A stretch of 6,913 nucleotides of DNA from Chloroflexota bacterium (GTDB taxonomy: Bacteria > Chloroflexota > Chloroflexia > Chloroflexales > Kallotenuaceae), in the NCBI GenBank assembly GCA_019240175.1, contig JAFAYS010000144.1, positions 1-6,913 on the forward strand, read 5' to 3'. The translations under genes and the position numbers were made by a program. Shown one piece after another: positions 1 to 5,887 of the stretch. The number at the start of each line of letters is the position of its first letter. Position 1 is the first letter of the stretch. The notes beneath the pieces are model-generated. The model saw only the letters and a list, made by a program, of their open reading frames with translations. It searched no databases and had not been told where the DNA came from.

Positions 1-1122
1 CTCGATCTCGGTGTCGCGCACCAGCATCGAGAGCGCCCGCGCGTTGACCTCCTGCTGAATCGCGTCGATCAGTACGTCGCCAAACGCTGCCACCCGGCCC
101 GCGATCACGATTCGCCGAATGTTGAGGCTGCACACCAGATGCGCGACCGCGCCGCCGAGATAGCGCCCAACTTCCCGAATCACTGCGCAGACCGCTGGGT
201 CTGCCGCGCTCACAGCCTGGTGAACGACGTCCAGCGTGATCGCCTCGGGTGTTGCCGCGAACTGGTGCAGCGACGATCGTGGATTAGCTCGTGCGATGCG
301 CTGCGCACGCTGGATGATCGCGCGGCTGCTGGCGACAGTCTCCAAACATCCGGCGTTGCCGCAGCGGCAGGGCTCGCCGCCTTCGACGACCACCACATGT
401 CCGATCTCGCCCGCGCCGCCGGCATCGCCGGGAAAAAGCTGTCCGCTGAGAACGATGCCCGCGCCGATGCCGCGCCCAACCAGCAACACGATCATGTGCT
501 CAGCCATGTGTCCGCCGCCAAAGGTGTACTCGGCCAGGGCCGCGAGATGGCTGTCGTTGGCGATGTAGACCGGCAGATCGTAGCGCTGCTGCATCAGATC
601 ACGCAGCGGCACGTTTTCCCAGCCCAGGTTGACCGCGTGCCGCACGTCGCCGCCGACTGTATCGATCAAGCCTGGCGCGCCGATGCCGATGCCGAGCAGT
701 GGGCTGGTCGCCTGCTGCGTGAGCGTGTCGATGGCCTCGTAGAGCAGCGTGACGACCGCCTCACCGTTGTGATCCTGAAGCGGCAGGCTGATGCGATGAT
801 AAATCTGGCCGCGCAGGTTAACAATCGCGCCGTGCAGCTTGCCGTTGGCAATGTCGATCCCGATCAGCTGGCGCGAGTCGGCGACAACGCTGAGCAAGGT
901 GGGCGTGCGGCCTATGCTGACCGGGCCGTGTCCAACCTCTTCGACCAGACCCTGCCGGATCAGATCCGCGACGACCTCTGAGATCGTGGCGCGGGTCAGA
1001 TGCGTCAGCCGAGCAACCTCGGCGCGGCTGATGGTCCCGTAGTCGTAGATCGTCCGCAGCACCAGCCGGCTGTTGTGCGTCTTGGTATGCTGACGAGTCG
1101 CCTTTTGTAAGAGTGCTTCCAT
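1..1122 (-). CDS. ROK-family transcriptional repressor (NagC/XylR-like), C-terminus cut by window edge
   Basis: The reading frame from ATG at 1122 stays open for 374 codons to base 1, so the last few tens of residues are missing. Residues 17-70 form a winged helix-turn-helix (TISRAEVARLTHLTRATISEVV is its core, quoted here only as positions 30-51). From about residue 86 a ROK sugar-kinase-like fold follows: N189-D190 match the catalytic Asp region, GEIGH is at 238-242, and the zinc motif CRCGNAGC is at 252-259 followed by E261. Together H242, C252, C254 and C259 form the usual ROK zinc site. The first phosphate motif reads GIDIANGK (88-95) in place of the kinase-type GGT form, which fits a sugar-sensing repressor better than an active kinase. 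Known relatives bind a sugar or sugar phosphate and release DNA next to catabolic or transport genes. Its targets probably lie to the left, outside the window. No clear Shine-Dalgarno precedes the ATG; no other ATG lies in frame between it and the operator at 1221-1237. The family call is very secure; the ligand is unknown. Confidence 0.93.
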   Translation of the reverse strand, partial: MEALLQKATRQHTKTHNSRLVLRTIYDYGTISRAEVARLTHLTRATISEVVADLIRQGLVEEVGHGPVSIGRTPTLLSVVADSRQLIGIDIANGKLHGAIVNLRGQIYHRISLPLQDHNGEAVVTLLYEAIDTLTQQATSPLLGIGIGAPGLIDTVGGDVRHAVNLGWENVPLRDLMQQRYDLPVYIANDSHLAALAEYTFGGGHMAEHMIVLLVGRGIGAGIVLSGQLFPGDAGGAGEIGHVVVVEGGEPCRCGNAGCLETVASSRAIIQRAQRIARANPRSSLHQFAATPEAITLDVVHQAVSAADPAVCAVIREVGRYLGGAVAHLVCSLNIRRIVIAGRVAAFGDVLIDAIQQEVNARALSMLVRDTEIE

Positions 1123-1220
1123 GCGTCGCGATCGTCCGTGTGCTGTCGGGTTGCGGGTCGGCGGCTCGCTCCTGGATCGATGCCAATGAGCAGTGTGTAC
1201 GGCTGAGGTGGATGCTTTTG

Positions 1221-1237
1221 TAAGTTTAGTAAACTTA
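1221..1237. promoter_or_regulatory. Perfect 17-bp palindromic operator, likely for the ROK repressor
   Basis: TAAGTTTA, a single G, then TAAACTTA form a perfect inverted repeat with 8-bp arms. It lies 98 bp upstream of the ROK start in AT-rich DNA that differs from the GC-rich genes. ROK repressors such as XylR and NagC bind AT-rich palindromes of this kind, and autoregulation is common in the family. A weak minus-strand promoter may overlap it, but I cannot fix its -35 and -10. Linking the site to this particular repressor is inference from position and symmetry. Confidence 0.6.
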
Positions 1238-1289
1238 TTATCAGGTGGTAAAAAATTACAGCACGCCCAGGGGATCGACAACGGCAAAA

Positions 1290-1319
1290 TTGCTTAATTT
1301 TTGGTTAATATTCTAGTAT
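1290..1319 (+). promoter_or_regulatory. Weak candidate promoter in AT-rich patch
   Basis: TTGCTT (1290-1295) and TAGTAT (1314-1319) are separated by 18 bp within the most AT-rich stretch of the window. If used, it would give the LuxR-type gene a leader of about 300 nt. The closer promoter at 1536-1564 is a better match, so this one is only a possibility. Confidence 0.2.
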
Positions 1320-1324
1320 AGTAA

Positions 1325-1386
1325 CTAGGCAATCACGGGAGCAGAGCTACGTAGGCATGTAGGGTTCAGCGGTGGGTGTTGCCTAG
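1325..1386. other. Spaced inverted repeat in intergenic region
   Basis: CTAGGCAA (1325-1332) is the exact reverse complement of TTGCCTAG (1379-1386), with 46 bp between. A smaller CCTAG/CTAGG pair follows at 1382-1392. It could fold in a long leader transcript or mark a protein-binding pair. Eight-base arms at this distance can occur by chance, so support is weak. Confidence 0.2.
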
Positions 1387-1418
1387 GGCTAGGAGGAGCG
1401 ACCCTCACCCCTGTCGCA

Positions 1419-1518
1419 AACAAGGGAACAAGGAAACAAAGGAACAAAAAGAAGCCTGATCCTTTGTTCTCTGCTCTTTGTTCTTTGTTCTTTCGTTAGG
1501 TTCTAAGTTCTAGGTTCT
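1419..1518. repeat. Heptad-based purine/pyrimidine inverted repeat
   Basis: The left half (1419-1450) is nearly all purine plus C, built from GGAACA-like units at 1425, 1432 and 1441. The right half (1462-1518) carries the complementary motif as GTTCT at 1466, 1480, 1487, 1500, 1507 and 1514, mostly 7 or 14 bp apart. CTTTGTT is repeated at 1462, 1476 and 1483. AACAAAGG (1435-1442) pairs perfectly with CCTTTGTT (1461-1468), so the element can form a hairpin. It has no coding potential. It resembles in kind the short tandem heptamer repeats known from other bacteria. It may act as a terminator, structural spacer or simple repeat expansion. Confidence 0.6.
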
Positions 1519-1535
1519 CCATTCTCGTTTTTCTA

Positions 1536-1564
1536 TCGACAATCCGCCGCGCGACCGATACAAT
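1536..1564 (+). promoter_or_regulatory. Sigma70-like promoter of the LuxR-type regulator gene
   Basis: TCGACA (1536-1541, five of six matches to TTGACA) and TACAAT (1559-1564, five of six to TATAAT) are exactly 17 bp apart. Transcription would begin near 1571, giving a leader of roughly 57 nt before the ATG at 1628. This is the best consensus promoter seen in the window. Confidence 0.6.
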
Positions 1565-1627
1565 AGAAGTCTTAGCTAGCTCTCGAAATGAGCGCTGTGT
1601 TCAACGAAGAACTCGCGAAGGTCGTCT

Positions 1628-4135
1628 ATGCATCAAGCCATGCCTGATCACTGCCTGGGACAACTACTCAACTCGGAGCAATTTTCACAAGACACGCTGC
1701 CGCTACAGATCACGCCGCTGATCGGGAGGGAGCAGGAGCTGGCGTCGGTGCGCGCCCTGATGCGGCGGCCCGATGTGCGGCTGGTAACGCTAAGCGGGCC
1801 GGGCGGTGTCGGCAAGACGCGGCTGGCGCTCCAGATCACCGCAGAGCTTCAGGCCGAGTTCCCCGACGGCGTCTACATTGTGCCGCTGGCGGCGATCCGC
1901 GACGAGCACTTTGTGGTCTCGGCGATCGCACAGGTGCTGGGTTTACGCGTGGCCGACGGACAGCCGCTGCTTAAGCATATCTACGCCAGCGTCCAGGATC
2001 GGCAGATGCTGCTGCTGCTCGACAACTTCGAGCAGGTCGCCGGAGCCGCGCCGCTGGTCACCAATCTGCTGGCAGTCTGCCCCCATTTGCATGTGCTGGT
2101 CACCAGCCGCACGATCCTGCGGGTCGCGGGCGAGCACACATTTGGCGTGCCGCCGCTGGCGCTGCCGGATCGCGCTCCTGGCCAGGCCGCGCTCGATCTA
2201 CAGGCGCTGGAACAAGTCGCGGCGGTTTGCCTGTTCACGGCCCGTGCCCGCGCGGTCAAGCCCGATTTTCGATTGACTCAGGCCAACGCGCCGATCGTGG
2301 CCGAGATCTGCGCCCGGCTGGAAGGTCTGCCCCTGGCGATCGAGCTGGCCACGGCGCGACTCAAGCTGCTCTCGCCCCAGGCGCTGCTGACGCGGCTAAG
2401 CAACCGGCTGACGCTGCTGACCGAAGGCACACGCAATCTGCTGGCGCATCAGCAGACGCTGCGCCGCACGATCGACTGGAGCTACGATCTGCTGACTCCC
2501 AGCGAGCAGACCCTCTTTCGCCGGCTGGCGGTCTTCGTCGGCGGCTGGACGCTCGAGGCTGCCGAGGCCGTGTGTACCGGCGGTAGAATTGCCGACTCGG
2601 TGCTGGATGGCCTGGCCTCGCTGCTGGATCAAAGTCTGCTGCAACAAACGCTCGGCGCGGACGGCGAGCCACGCTTCGAGATGCTCGAAACGATCGGCGA
2701 GTACGCGCGCGAGCTGCTGCACGCCAGCGACGAGGCCGAAACGCTGCACCAGCGCCACGCTGCCTACTACCTCAAGCTGGCGGAGCAGGTCGAGGCCGAG
2801 CTGCTGGGGCCGACGCAGGCACAGTGGCTGGATCGCCTAGAGCAGGATCACGATAATCTACGCGCCGCGCTGCGCTGGACGATCGAGCGTGGCCAGGGCG
2901 AGATCGCGGTGCGGCTGTGCGCGCCGCTGTGGCGATTCTGGTATGTGCGCAGCTATCTCAACGAGGGCCGCCAGTGGCTCGACGCGGCGCTGGCGCTCAG
3001 CGACGATCGGCGCTCACCGGCGCGGGCCAGGGCGCTGTGCGGCGTGGGCTGGATCGCGAACGCGCAGGGCGACCTTGAGCACGCCGAGCGCTCCTTCGCG
3101 GCCAGTCTTGAGCTTTCGCGCGAGCTGGGCGATCTGCGCGGCATCGGGCTGGCGCTCAGCGGCGTCGGGCGGATGGCGCATCTGCGCGGCGACTACGAGC
3201 GGGCGATCGCGCTGTACGAGGAGAACCTGACACTCTTTCGGCAGATCGGCGATACCGAGGAGATCGCGTGGACGCTGGTGCGGCTGGGCTTGCTGGCCTC
3301 CGAACAGCGCAACTACGACCGCGCATCGACGTTGCTGGAAGAAAGCCTTGACAGCTTCAAGGCCGTCGGCTACCAGTGGGGCATCACCTGGGCGCTGATC
3401 TATCTGGGCAACGTCGCGCTTGAGCAGGGCGATTACCGCCGCGCCGCGACGCTTTTTGAGGACAGCTTGCAGCATTTCCGCGATCTGGGCGACAAAAGCA
3501 GCATGGCTACCTCGCTCAAACACCTCGGGCAGGTCGCGCTCTTTCAGGGCAACGTCGAGCAGGCGGCGGCGTGGTCGCGCGAAAGCTTCGCGCTGTATCG
3601 CGACGCGGGCGTGAAGCTTGGCATCGCCGAGTGTCTCGAAAGCATGGCGACGATCGTCTGGAAGCAGGGCGCGGCGGCCTGGGCGATCCGGCTGGTCAGT
3701 GCGGCGGCGGCGCTACGCGATGAGCTGGGCGCGCAGCTTGCGGCTGCCGATCGCGCGCACTACGATCAGATGCTGTCTACAGCAAAGCGACAGCTGGGCG
3801 CGCAGGCATTTCAGGTGGCCTGGGATCTCGGCCAGACACTGACGCCCGAGCAGGCTGTGGCGGCGCATGATCAGCCACGACGACCAGATCCAGCAGCCAC
3901 ACCGACGCAGGCACCGTCTCCCACGCTCGCGCTCGACGATCTGCCGGGCCTGACCGCGCGTGAGCTTGAGGTGATTCGGCTGGTTGCCGCCGGCCTTACC
4001 GACGCCGAGGTCGCGACGCGGCTGTGTGTCAGCCCGCGCACTGTTAACTCGCATCTCCGCTCGATCTACAGCAAGCTCGGCGTCTCGTCGCGCACCGCCG
4101 CCACGCGCCTGGCGATCGATCGCGGCCTGGTCTAA
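1628..4135 (+). CDS. STAND-type ATPase / TPR / LuxR helix-turn-helix transcriptional regulator
   Basis: This 835-residue protein is a large one-component regulator. An NB-ARC-like ATPase comes first: Walker A GPGGVGKT at 57-64, Walker B LLLLD at 128-132 followed by NFEQV, the VTSR sensor at 158-161, and GLPLAIEL at 233-240. A middle region (about 270-460) probably holds winged-helix and linker helices. Five TPRs follow from about residue 466 to 665, each exactly 40 residues apart, marked by QGDLEHA, RGDYERA, QRNYDRA, QGDYRRA and QGNVEQA. Residues 775-835 are a LuxR/NarL-type DNA-binding domain (LTARELEVIRLVAAGLT at its start). Proteins of this COG3903-plus-LuxR type, distantly like MalT, are thought to oligomerise when ATP and a signal bind, then activate transcription. 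GAAGG at 1617-1621 sits 6 nt before the ATG and supports this start. There is no lactone-binding domain, so quorum sensing is not implied. The target and inducer are not visible. Confidence 0.93.
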   Translation: MHQAMPDHCLGQLLNSEQFSQDTLPLQITPLIGREQELASVRALMRRPDVRLVTLSGPGGVGKTRLALQITAELQAEFPDGVYIVPLAAIRDEHFVVSAIAQVLGLRVADGQPLLKHIYASVQDRQMLLLLDNFEQVAGAAPLVTNLLAVCPHLHVLVTSRTILRVAGEHTFGVPPLALPDRAPGQAALDLQALEQVAAVCLFTARARAVKPDFRLTQANAPIVAEICARLEGLPLAIELATARLKLLSPQALLTRLSNRLTLLTEGTRNLLAHQQTLRRTIDWSYDLLTPSEQTLFRRLAVFVGGWTLEAAEAVCTGGRIADSVLDGLASLLDQSLLQQTLGADGEPRFEMLETIGEYARELLHASDEAETLHQRHAAYYLKLAEQVEAELLGPTQAQWLDRLEQDHDNLRAALRWTIERGQGEIAVRLCAPLWRFWYVRSYLNEGRQWLDAALALSDDRRSPARARALCGVGWIANAQGDLEHAERSFAASLELSRELGDLRGIGLALSGVGRMAHLRGDYERAIALYEENLTLFRQIGDTEEIAWTLVRLGLLASEQRNYDRASTLLEESLDSFKAVGYQWGITWALIYLGNVALEQGDYRRAATLFEDSLQHFRDLGDKSSMATSLKHLGQVALFQGNVEQAAAWSRESFALYRDAGVKLGIAECLESMATIVWKQGAAAWAIRLVSAAAALRDELGAQLAAADRAHYDQMLSTAKRQLGAQAFQVAWDLGQTLTPEQAVAAHDQPRRPDPAATPTQAPSPTLALDDLPGLTARELEVIRLVAAGLTDAEVATRLCVSPRTVNSHLRSIYSKLGVSSRTAATRLAIDRGLV

Positions 4136-4178
4136 CGCTGCTCCCCGCGCAGCATCTGCCGACGACACATGTGACTTC

Positions 4179-4222
4179 AAGCACAAGCCCGAAGCCGAAT
4201 AGCTCTGCGCTTGATCCGTCGC
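4179..4222. repeat. 44-bp dispersed repeat, copy A, downstream of the LuxR-type gene
   Basis: This stretch aligns without gaps to 4755-4798, with 35 of 44 bases identical by eye. It can fold as an imperfect stem (4184-4196 with 4201-4213) around a GAAT loop. It begins 44 bp after the stop codon of the regulator gene. It has no T-tract, so it is not a classic intrinsic terminator, but it may protect or end the transcript. The stem is weaker than in copy B. Confidence 0.55.
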
Positions 4223-4271
4223 TTTGCCGATTCGCTAGCTCATCCAATTACAATGTGCAGCAGAACCGTGT

Positions 4272-4319
4272 GTAGGGGCGTGCTGCGCACGCCCCGGGCG
4301 TATCGCAATACGCCCCTAC
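4272..4319. repeat. 48-bp double-hairpin palindromic element
   Basis: Two perfect hairpins lie back to back: GGGGCGTGC (4275-4283) with GCACGCCCC (4287-4295) around a TGC loop, and GGGCGTAT (4296-4303) with ATACGCCC (4308-4315) around CGCA. The flanks GTAG and CTAC also pair, so the whole can form a cruciform, or alternatively a single GTAGGGGCG/CGCCCCTAC stem. It sits between two genes whose 3' ends converge. The form is that of a short, non-coding REP- or MITE-like interspersed repeat. Copy number in the genome cannot be judged here. It could also act as a bidirectional terminator. Confidence 0.7.
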
Positions 4320-4329
4320 CGAATGACTG

Positions 4330-4665
4330 CTAATCCATCAGATCTGGATCGGCATGTTCGATCGCTGTTTTGAGCAGCGCGTGGTCATACATCGCACTCT
4401 TCAACAGCTCGGCCAACTCTTCCAGAGCGGCGCGGTCGGGGCCATATGCTGAGAACATGCTCGACTCAGGATCAAACTTAATCTTGTCTGCCAGGTGCGG
4501 CGCGCGCAGACGAATCAAGGCCTCGGCGACACCGGACCAGGCATAACCTCCGCTCTCATAACCATGTTCCTCAAAAATCGCTGCGCCTTTGGAGAAATCG
4601 GTCAGCAGCAAACTGAAGCTGTTGTTATGCTCACTCATCAGAAAAGGTCTAAGATTTTGGCTCAT
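4330..4665 (-). CDS. Imm51-family immunity protein (orphan)
   Basis: This 111-residue acidic, cytosolic protein has no signal peptide or membrane segment. The body matches my memory of the Imm51 family: SFSLLLTDFSKGAAIFEEHGY (split as residues 16-36), GGYAWSGVAEALI at 39-51, FDPESSMFSAYGPD at 64-77, then a helical tail with ALEELAELL and a D/H-rich end. Imm51 proteins protect cells from polymorphic toxins delivered by contact or secretion systems, probably by binding the toxin. The start at 4665 is chosen because a TGAGG Shine-Dalgarno (4674-4678) lies 8 nt upstream; a longer frame to 4812 would run through the dispersed repeat at 4755-4798 and adds 49 residues unlike the family. A TACAAT -10 candidate is at 4709-4714 on the minus strand, without a convincing -35. 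No toxin gene lies in the window, so it may be an orphan that guards against neighbours' toxins. The family call rests on recognition, not a search. Confidence 0.8.
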   Translation of the reverse strand: MSQNLRPFLMSEHNNSFSLLLTDFSKGAAIFEEHGYESGGYAWSGVAEALIRLRAPHLADKIKFDPESSMFSAYGPDRAALEELAELLKSAMYDHALLKTAIEHADPDLMD

Positions 4666-4754
4666 CGGGCTTGCCTCATTTCGTTGAACGTATAGGTTGC
4701 CGATCAGCATTGTACACGTTCGCCTGGAACCAAGCCGCGCCGCATTTCCCTTTA

Positions 4755-4798
4755 AAGCACAAGAGCGAAGCTTCATAGCTCCGCTCTTGATCGATCGC
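4755..4798. repeat. 44-bp dispersed repeat, copy B, strong hairpin downstream of the protease gene
   Basis: This copy folds well: 4760-4772 pairs with 4777-4789 around a TCAT loop, 12 of 13 pairs, with one A-C mismatch (4768 with 4781). It lies 34 bp beyond the protease stop on the minus strand and about 90 bp upstream of the Imm51 start. Compared with copy A at 4179-4222, one stem pair changes from C-G to A-T on both sides, which hints at selection for the stem. It may serve as a transcript end or processing site. Confidence 0.55.
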
Positions 4799-4802
4799 GT
4801 CT

Positions 4803-4821
4803 GGTAGAGCACAGATCTACC
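4803..4821 (-). terminator. Candidate stem-loop just after the protease gene
   Basis: GGTAGA and TCTACC form a perfect 6-bp stem with a 7-nt loop, starting 11 nt after the protease stop codon. No T-tract follows on the minus strand, so intrinsic termination is doubtful. With the hairpin of repeat copy B it makes two stems in a row behind the protease. Confidence 0.25.
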
Positions 4822-4831
4822 GCTGCGGTTT

Positions 4832-5776
4832 TTAGGAGTTTTTCCAGTTGGTCAGGTTGTTGAACACGGCCTCGGTGATGCGCGTGCCGCCGTTATAGCC
4901 ATTGCTGCCGACGCCGTAGGCGTGGACCGCGATGCTACAGGTCGAGCAGTTCGCGCCATTGTTCCAGACCGGCGAGCCACTCTGACCGCCGGCGGTATCG
5001 TTGGCGTAGTAGAGGCGACGGGTGGCCGTGCTGCGTACAGTGTCGTTGTCGCGCCACAACGTGTTGGCCGTTTTGTCGCCGGGATAGCCCGCGAGATTGG
5101 TCGCCTGACCATTCAGCGAGGCCGACTGCCAGCGATAGCCGAACCAGCCGGTCTGATTGCCGATCGAGCAGTTGAGCTTGATCGCGCCGTAGTCGTACGC
5201 CGGATCGCGATCGCTGGTCCAGCCATTGACCGAGAAGAGCCGTGAGGCACCGCAGCTGCCGTAGGGCGTCGAGGTACCGTTGCGGCCTGGATACACGCGC
5301 ACATTGGTGGCCCAGCCACCGCCGCCATGTACACAGTGACCCGCCGTGACGACGGTATTGGCGTCGATCAGCCAGCCCGTGCAGCCGCCGATGCTCGATG
5401 TAATCTTGGCGATCGCGCGGTACGGGTAGGTCGTCGTAGCGGTGATGCGCACCCGGTTATCCGCGCCGATCACCGAGGTAATCCCAACCTCCTGACCATC
5501 CGGTGTCGCGGGCGGCACGTCCATATCGTCGACCTGACGATCCCTGCCGATCGCCTGCTTGCCATCGCCTTGATGAGACGGCGAGTACGCCTCACCGCTG
5601 CTGATCGTCACGCCTTCGGTATTGGTTGCCACAGCTGCACCATCGCTGGAGACCGAGGTGTGCGGATCGATGGCGGCGCTCGTGGGAGCAGCAGGAGCCA
5701 GCAGCGATAGCGCCAGAATCGGCGCGGCGCAGGCCATGGGAATGGAGAGTCGGCGGATTGAGCGTAGACGCGACAT
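4832..5776 (-). CDS. Secreted glutamyl endopeptidase precursor (V8/BL-GSE-type serine protease)
   Basis: This 314-residue precursor cuts proteins after acidic residues, outside the cell. Residues 1-13 are a basic n-region, 14-31 a hydrophobic core, and cleavage is likely at TSA-A (34/35). A propeptide of about 65 residues follows. The mature enzyme likely begins at S101 (SVIGADNRVRIT), which closely resembles the mature N-terminus I remember for Bacillus licheniformis Glu-endopeptidase. The catalytic triad is H147 (TAGHC), D195 (YDYGAI) and S266 (GGQSGSP). H285 (AVH) is at the position of the histidine that gives Glu specificity. C132-C148 and C277-C280 match the two disulfides of that enzyme; C175 and C203 may form a third. 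The C-terminus FNNLTNWKNS also matches. The start at 5776 is set by a perfect AGGAGG 8 nt upstream. The gene is divergent from the XRE/ConA-like regulator, its probable controller. The family is certain; exact processing sites are not. Confidence 0.94.
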   Translation of the reverse strand: MSRLRSIRRLSIPMACAAPILALSLLAPAAPTSAAIDPHTSVSSDGAAVATNTEGVTISSGEAYSPSHQGDGKQAIGRDRQVDDMDVPPATPDGQEVGITSVIGADNRVRITATTTYPYRAIAKITSSIGGCTGWLIDANTVVTAGHCVHGGGGWATNVRVYPGRNGTSTPYGSCGASRLFSVNGWTSDRDPAYDYGAIKLNCSIGNQTGWFGYRWQSASLNGQATNLAGYPGDKTANTLWRDNDTVRSTATRRLYYANDTAGGQSGSPVWNNGANCSTCSIAVHAYGVGSNGYNGGTRITEAVFNNLTNWKNS

Positions 5777-5784
5777 GTGGACAT

Positions 5785-5790
5785 CCTCCT
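5785..5790 (-). promoter_or_regulatory. Ribosome binding site that fixes the protease start
   Basis: On the minus strand AGGAGG lies 8 nt before the ATG at 5776. The longer frame from 5839 has no such site and would place 21 extra residues ahead of the signal peptide, so the inner start is preferred. Confidence 0.85.
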
Positions 5791-5821
5791 CGATTCGTGG
5801 AACAACCCATCGTTTGACTAC

Positions 5822-5845
5822 GTAGCGATCATGCAGCATCGCTAC
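5822..5845. promoter_or_regulatory. 24-bp inverted repeat at the protease transcription start, candidate operator
   Basis: GTAGCGAT (5822-5829) and ATCGCTAC (5838-5845) are perfect 8-bp arms around 8 bp. The predicted protease transcription start (about 5843) falls inside the right arm. A repressor bound here would block initiation; alternatively the transcript would begin with a 5' hairpin that could affect stability. Which of the two applies cannot be told from the sequence. Confidence 0.5.
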
Positions 5846-5849
5846 AACT

Positions 5850-5878
5850 ATTAGACTGTATTAACCAATCATTTACAA
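5850..5878 (-). promoter_or_regulatory. Sigma70-like promoter of the protease gene
   Basis: Read on the minus strand, TTGTAA (5878-5873, four of six matches to TTGACA) and TCTAAT (5855-5850, five of six to TATAAT) are 17 bp apart. This gives a leader of about 67 nt containing the inverted repeat at 5822-5845 and the strong ribosome binding site. Confidence 0.55.
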
Positions 5879-5884
5879 TATACT
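5856..5884 (+). promoter_or_regulatory. Candidate promoter of the XRE/ConA-like regulator, overlapping the protease promoter
   Basis: TATACT (5879-5884, five of six to TATAAT) has a poor -35, CTGTAT (5856-5861), at 17 bp. The two divergent promoters occupy almost the same bases, so polymerase at one should exclude the other. A weak -35 is often paired with activation, but that is inference. Confidence 0.35.
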
Positions 5885-5887
5885 CAC

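Noticed and set aside
139..981. Long plus-strand open frame of 280 codons
   Set aside because: It is the antisense shadow of the ROK gene, which shows conserved motifs in its own frame over the whole stretch.
818..1186. Minus-strand open frame overlapping the ROK start
   Set aside because: It is shifted in frame against the ROK winged helix-turn-helix, has low-complexity Arg/Ala-rich content and no recognisable domain.
1461..1518. Possible CRISPR-like array in the repeated GTTCT region
   Set aside because: The units are only 7 bp and follow each other without unique spacers.
1628..4135. Reading the LuxR-type regulator as a quorum-sensing receptor
   Set aside because: It has only the LuxR DNA-binding domain; the N-terminus is an ATPase with TPRs, not an autoinducer-binding domain.
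4666..4812. Longer N-terminus for the Imm51 protein
   Set aside because: It crosses the dispersed repeat hairpin, lacks a ribosome binding site and does not resemble the family; the inner start at 4665 has a good one.
4802..4830. tRNA-like D-arm text (GGTAGAGCA)
   Set aside because: No acceptor, anticodon or T-arm can be built around it; it is one half of a simple 6-bp stem-loop.
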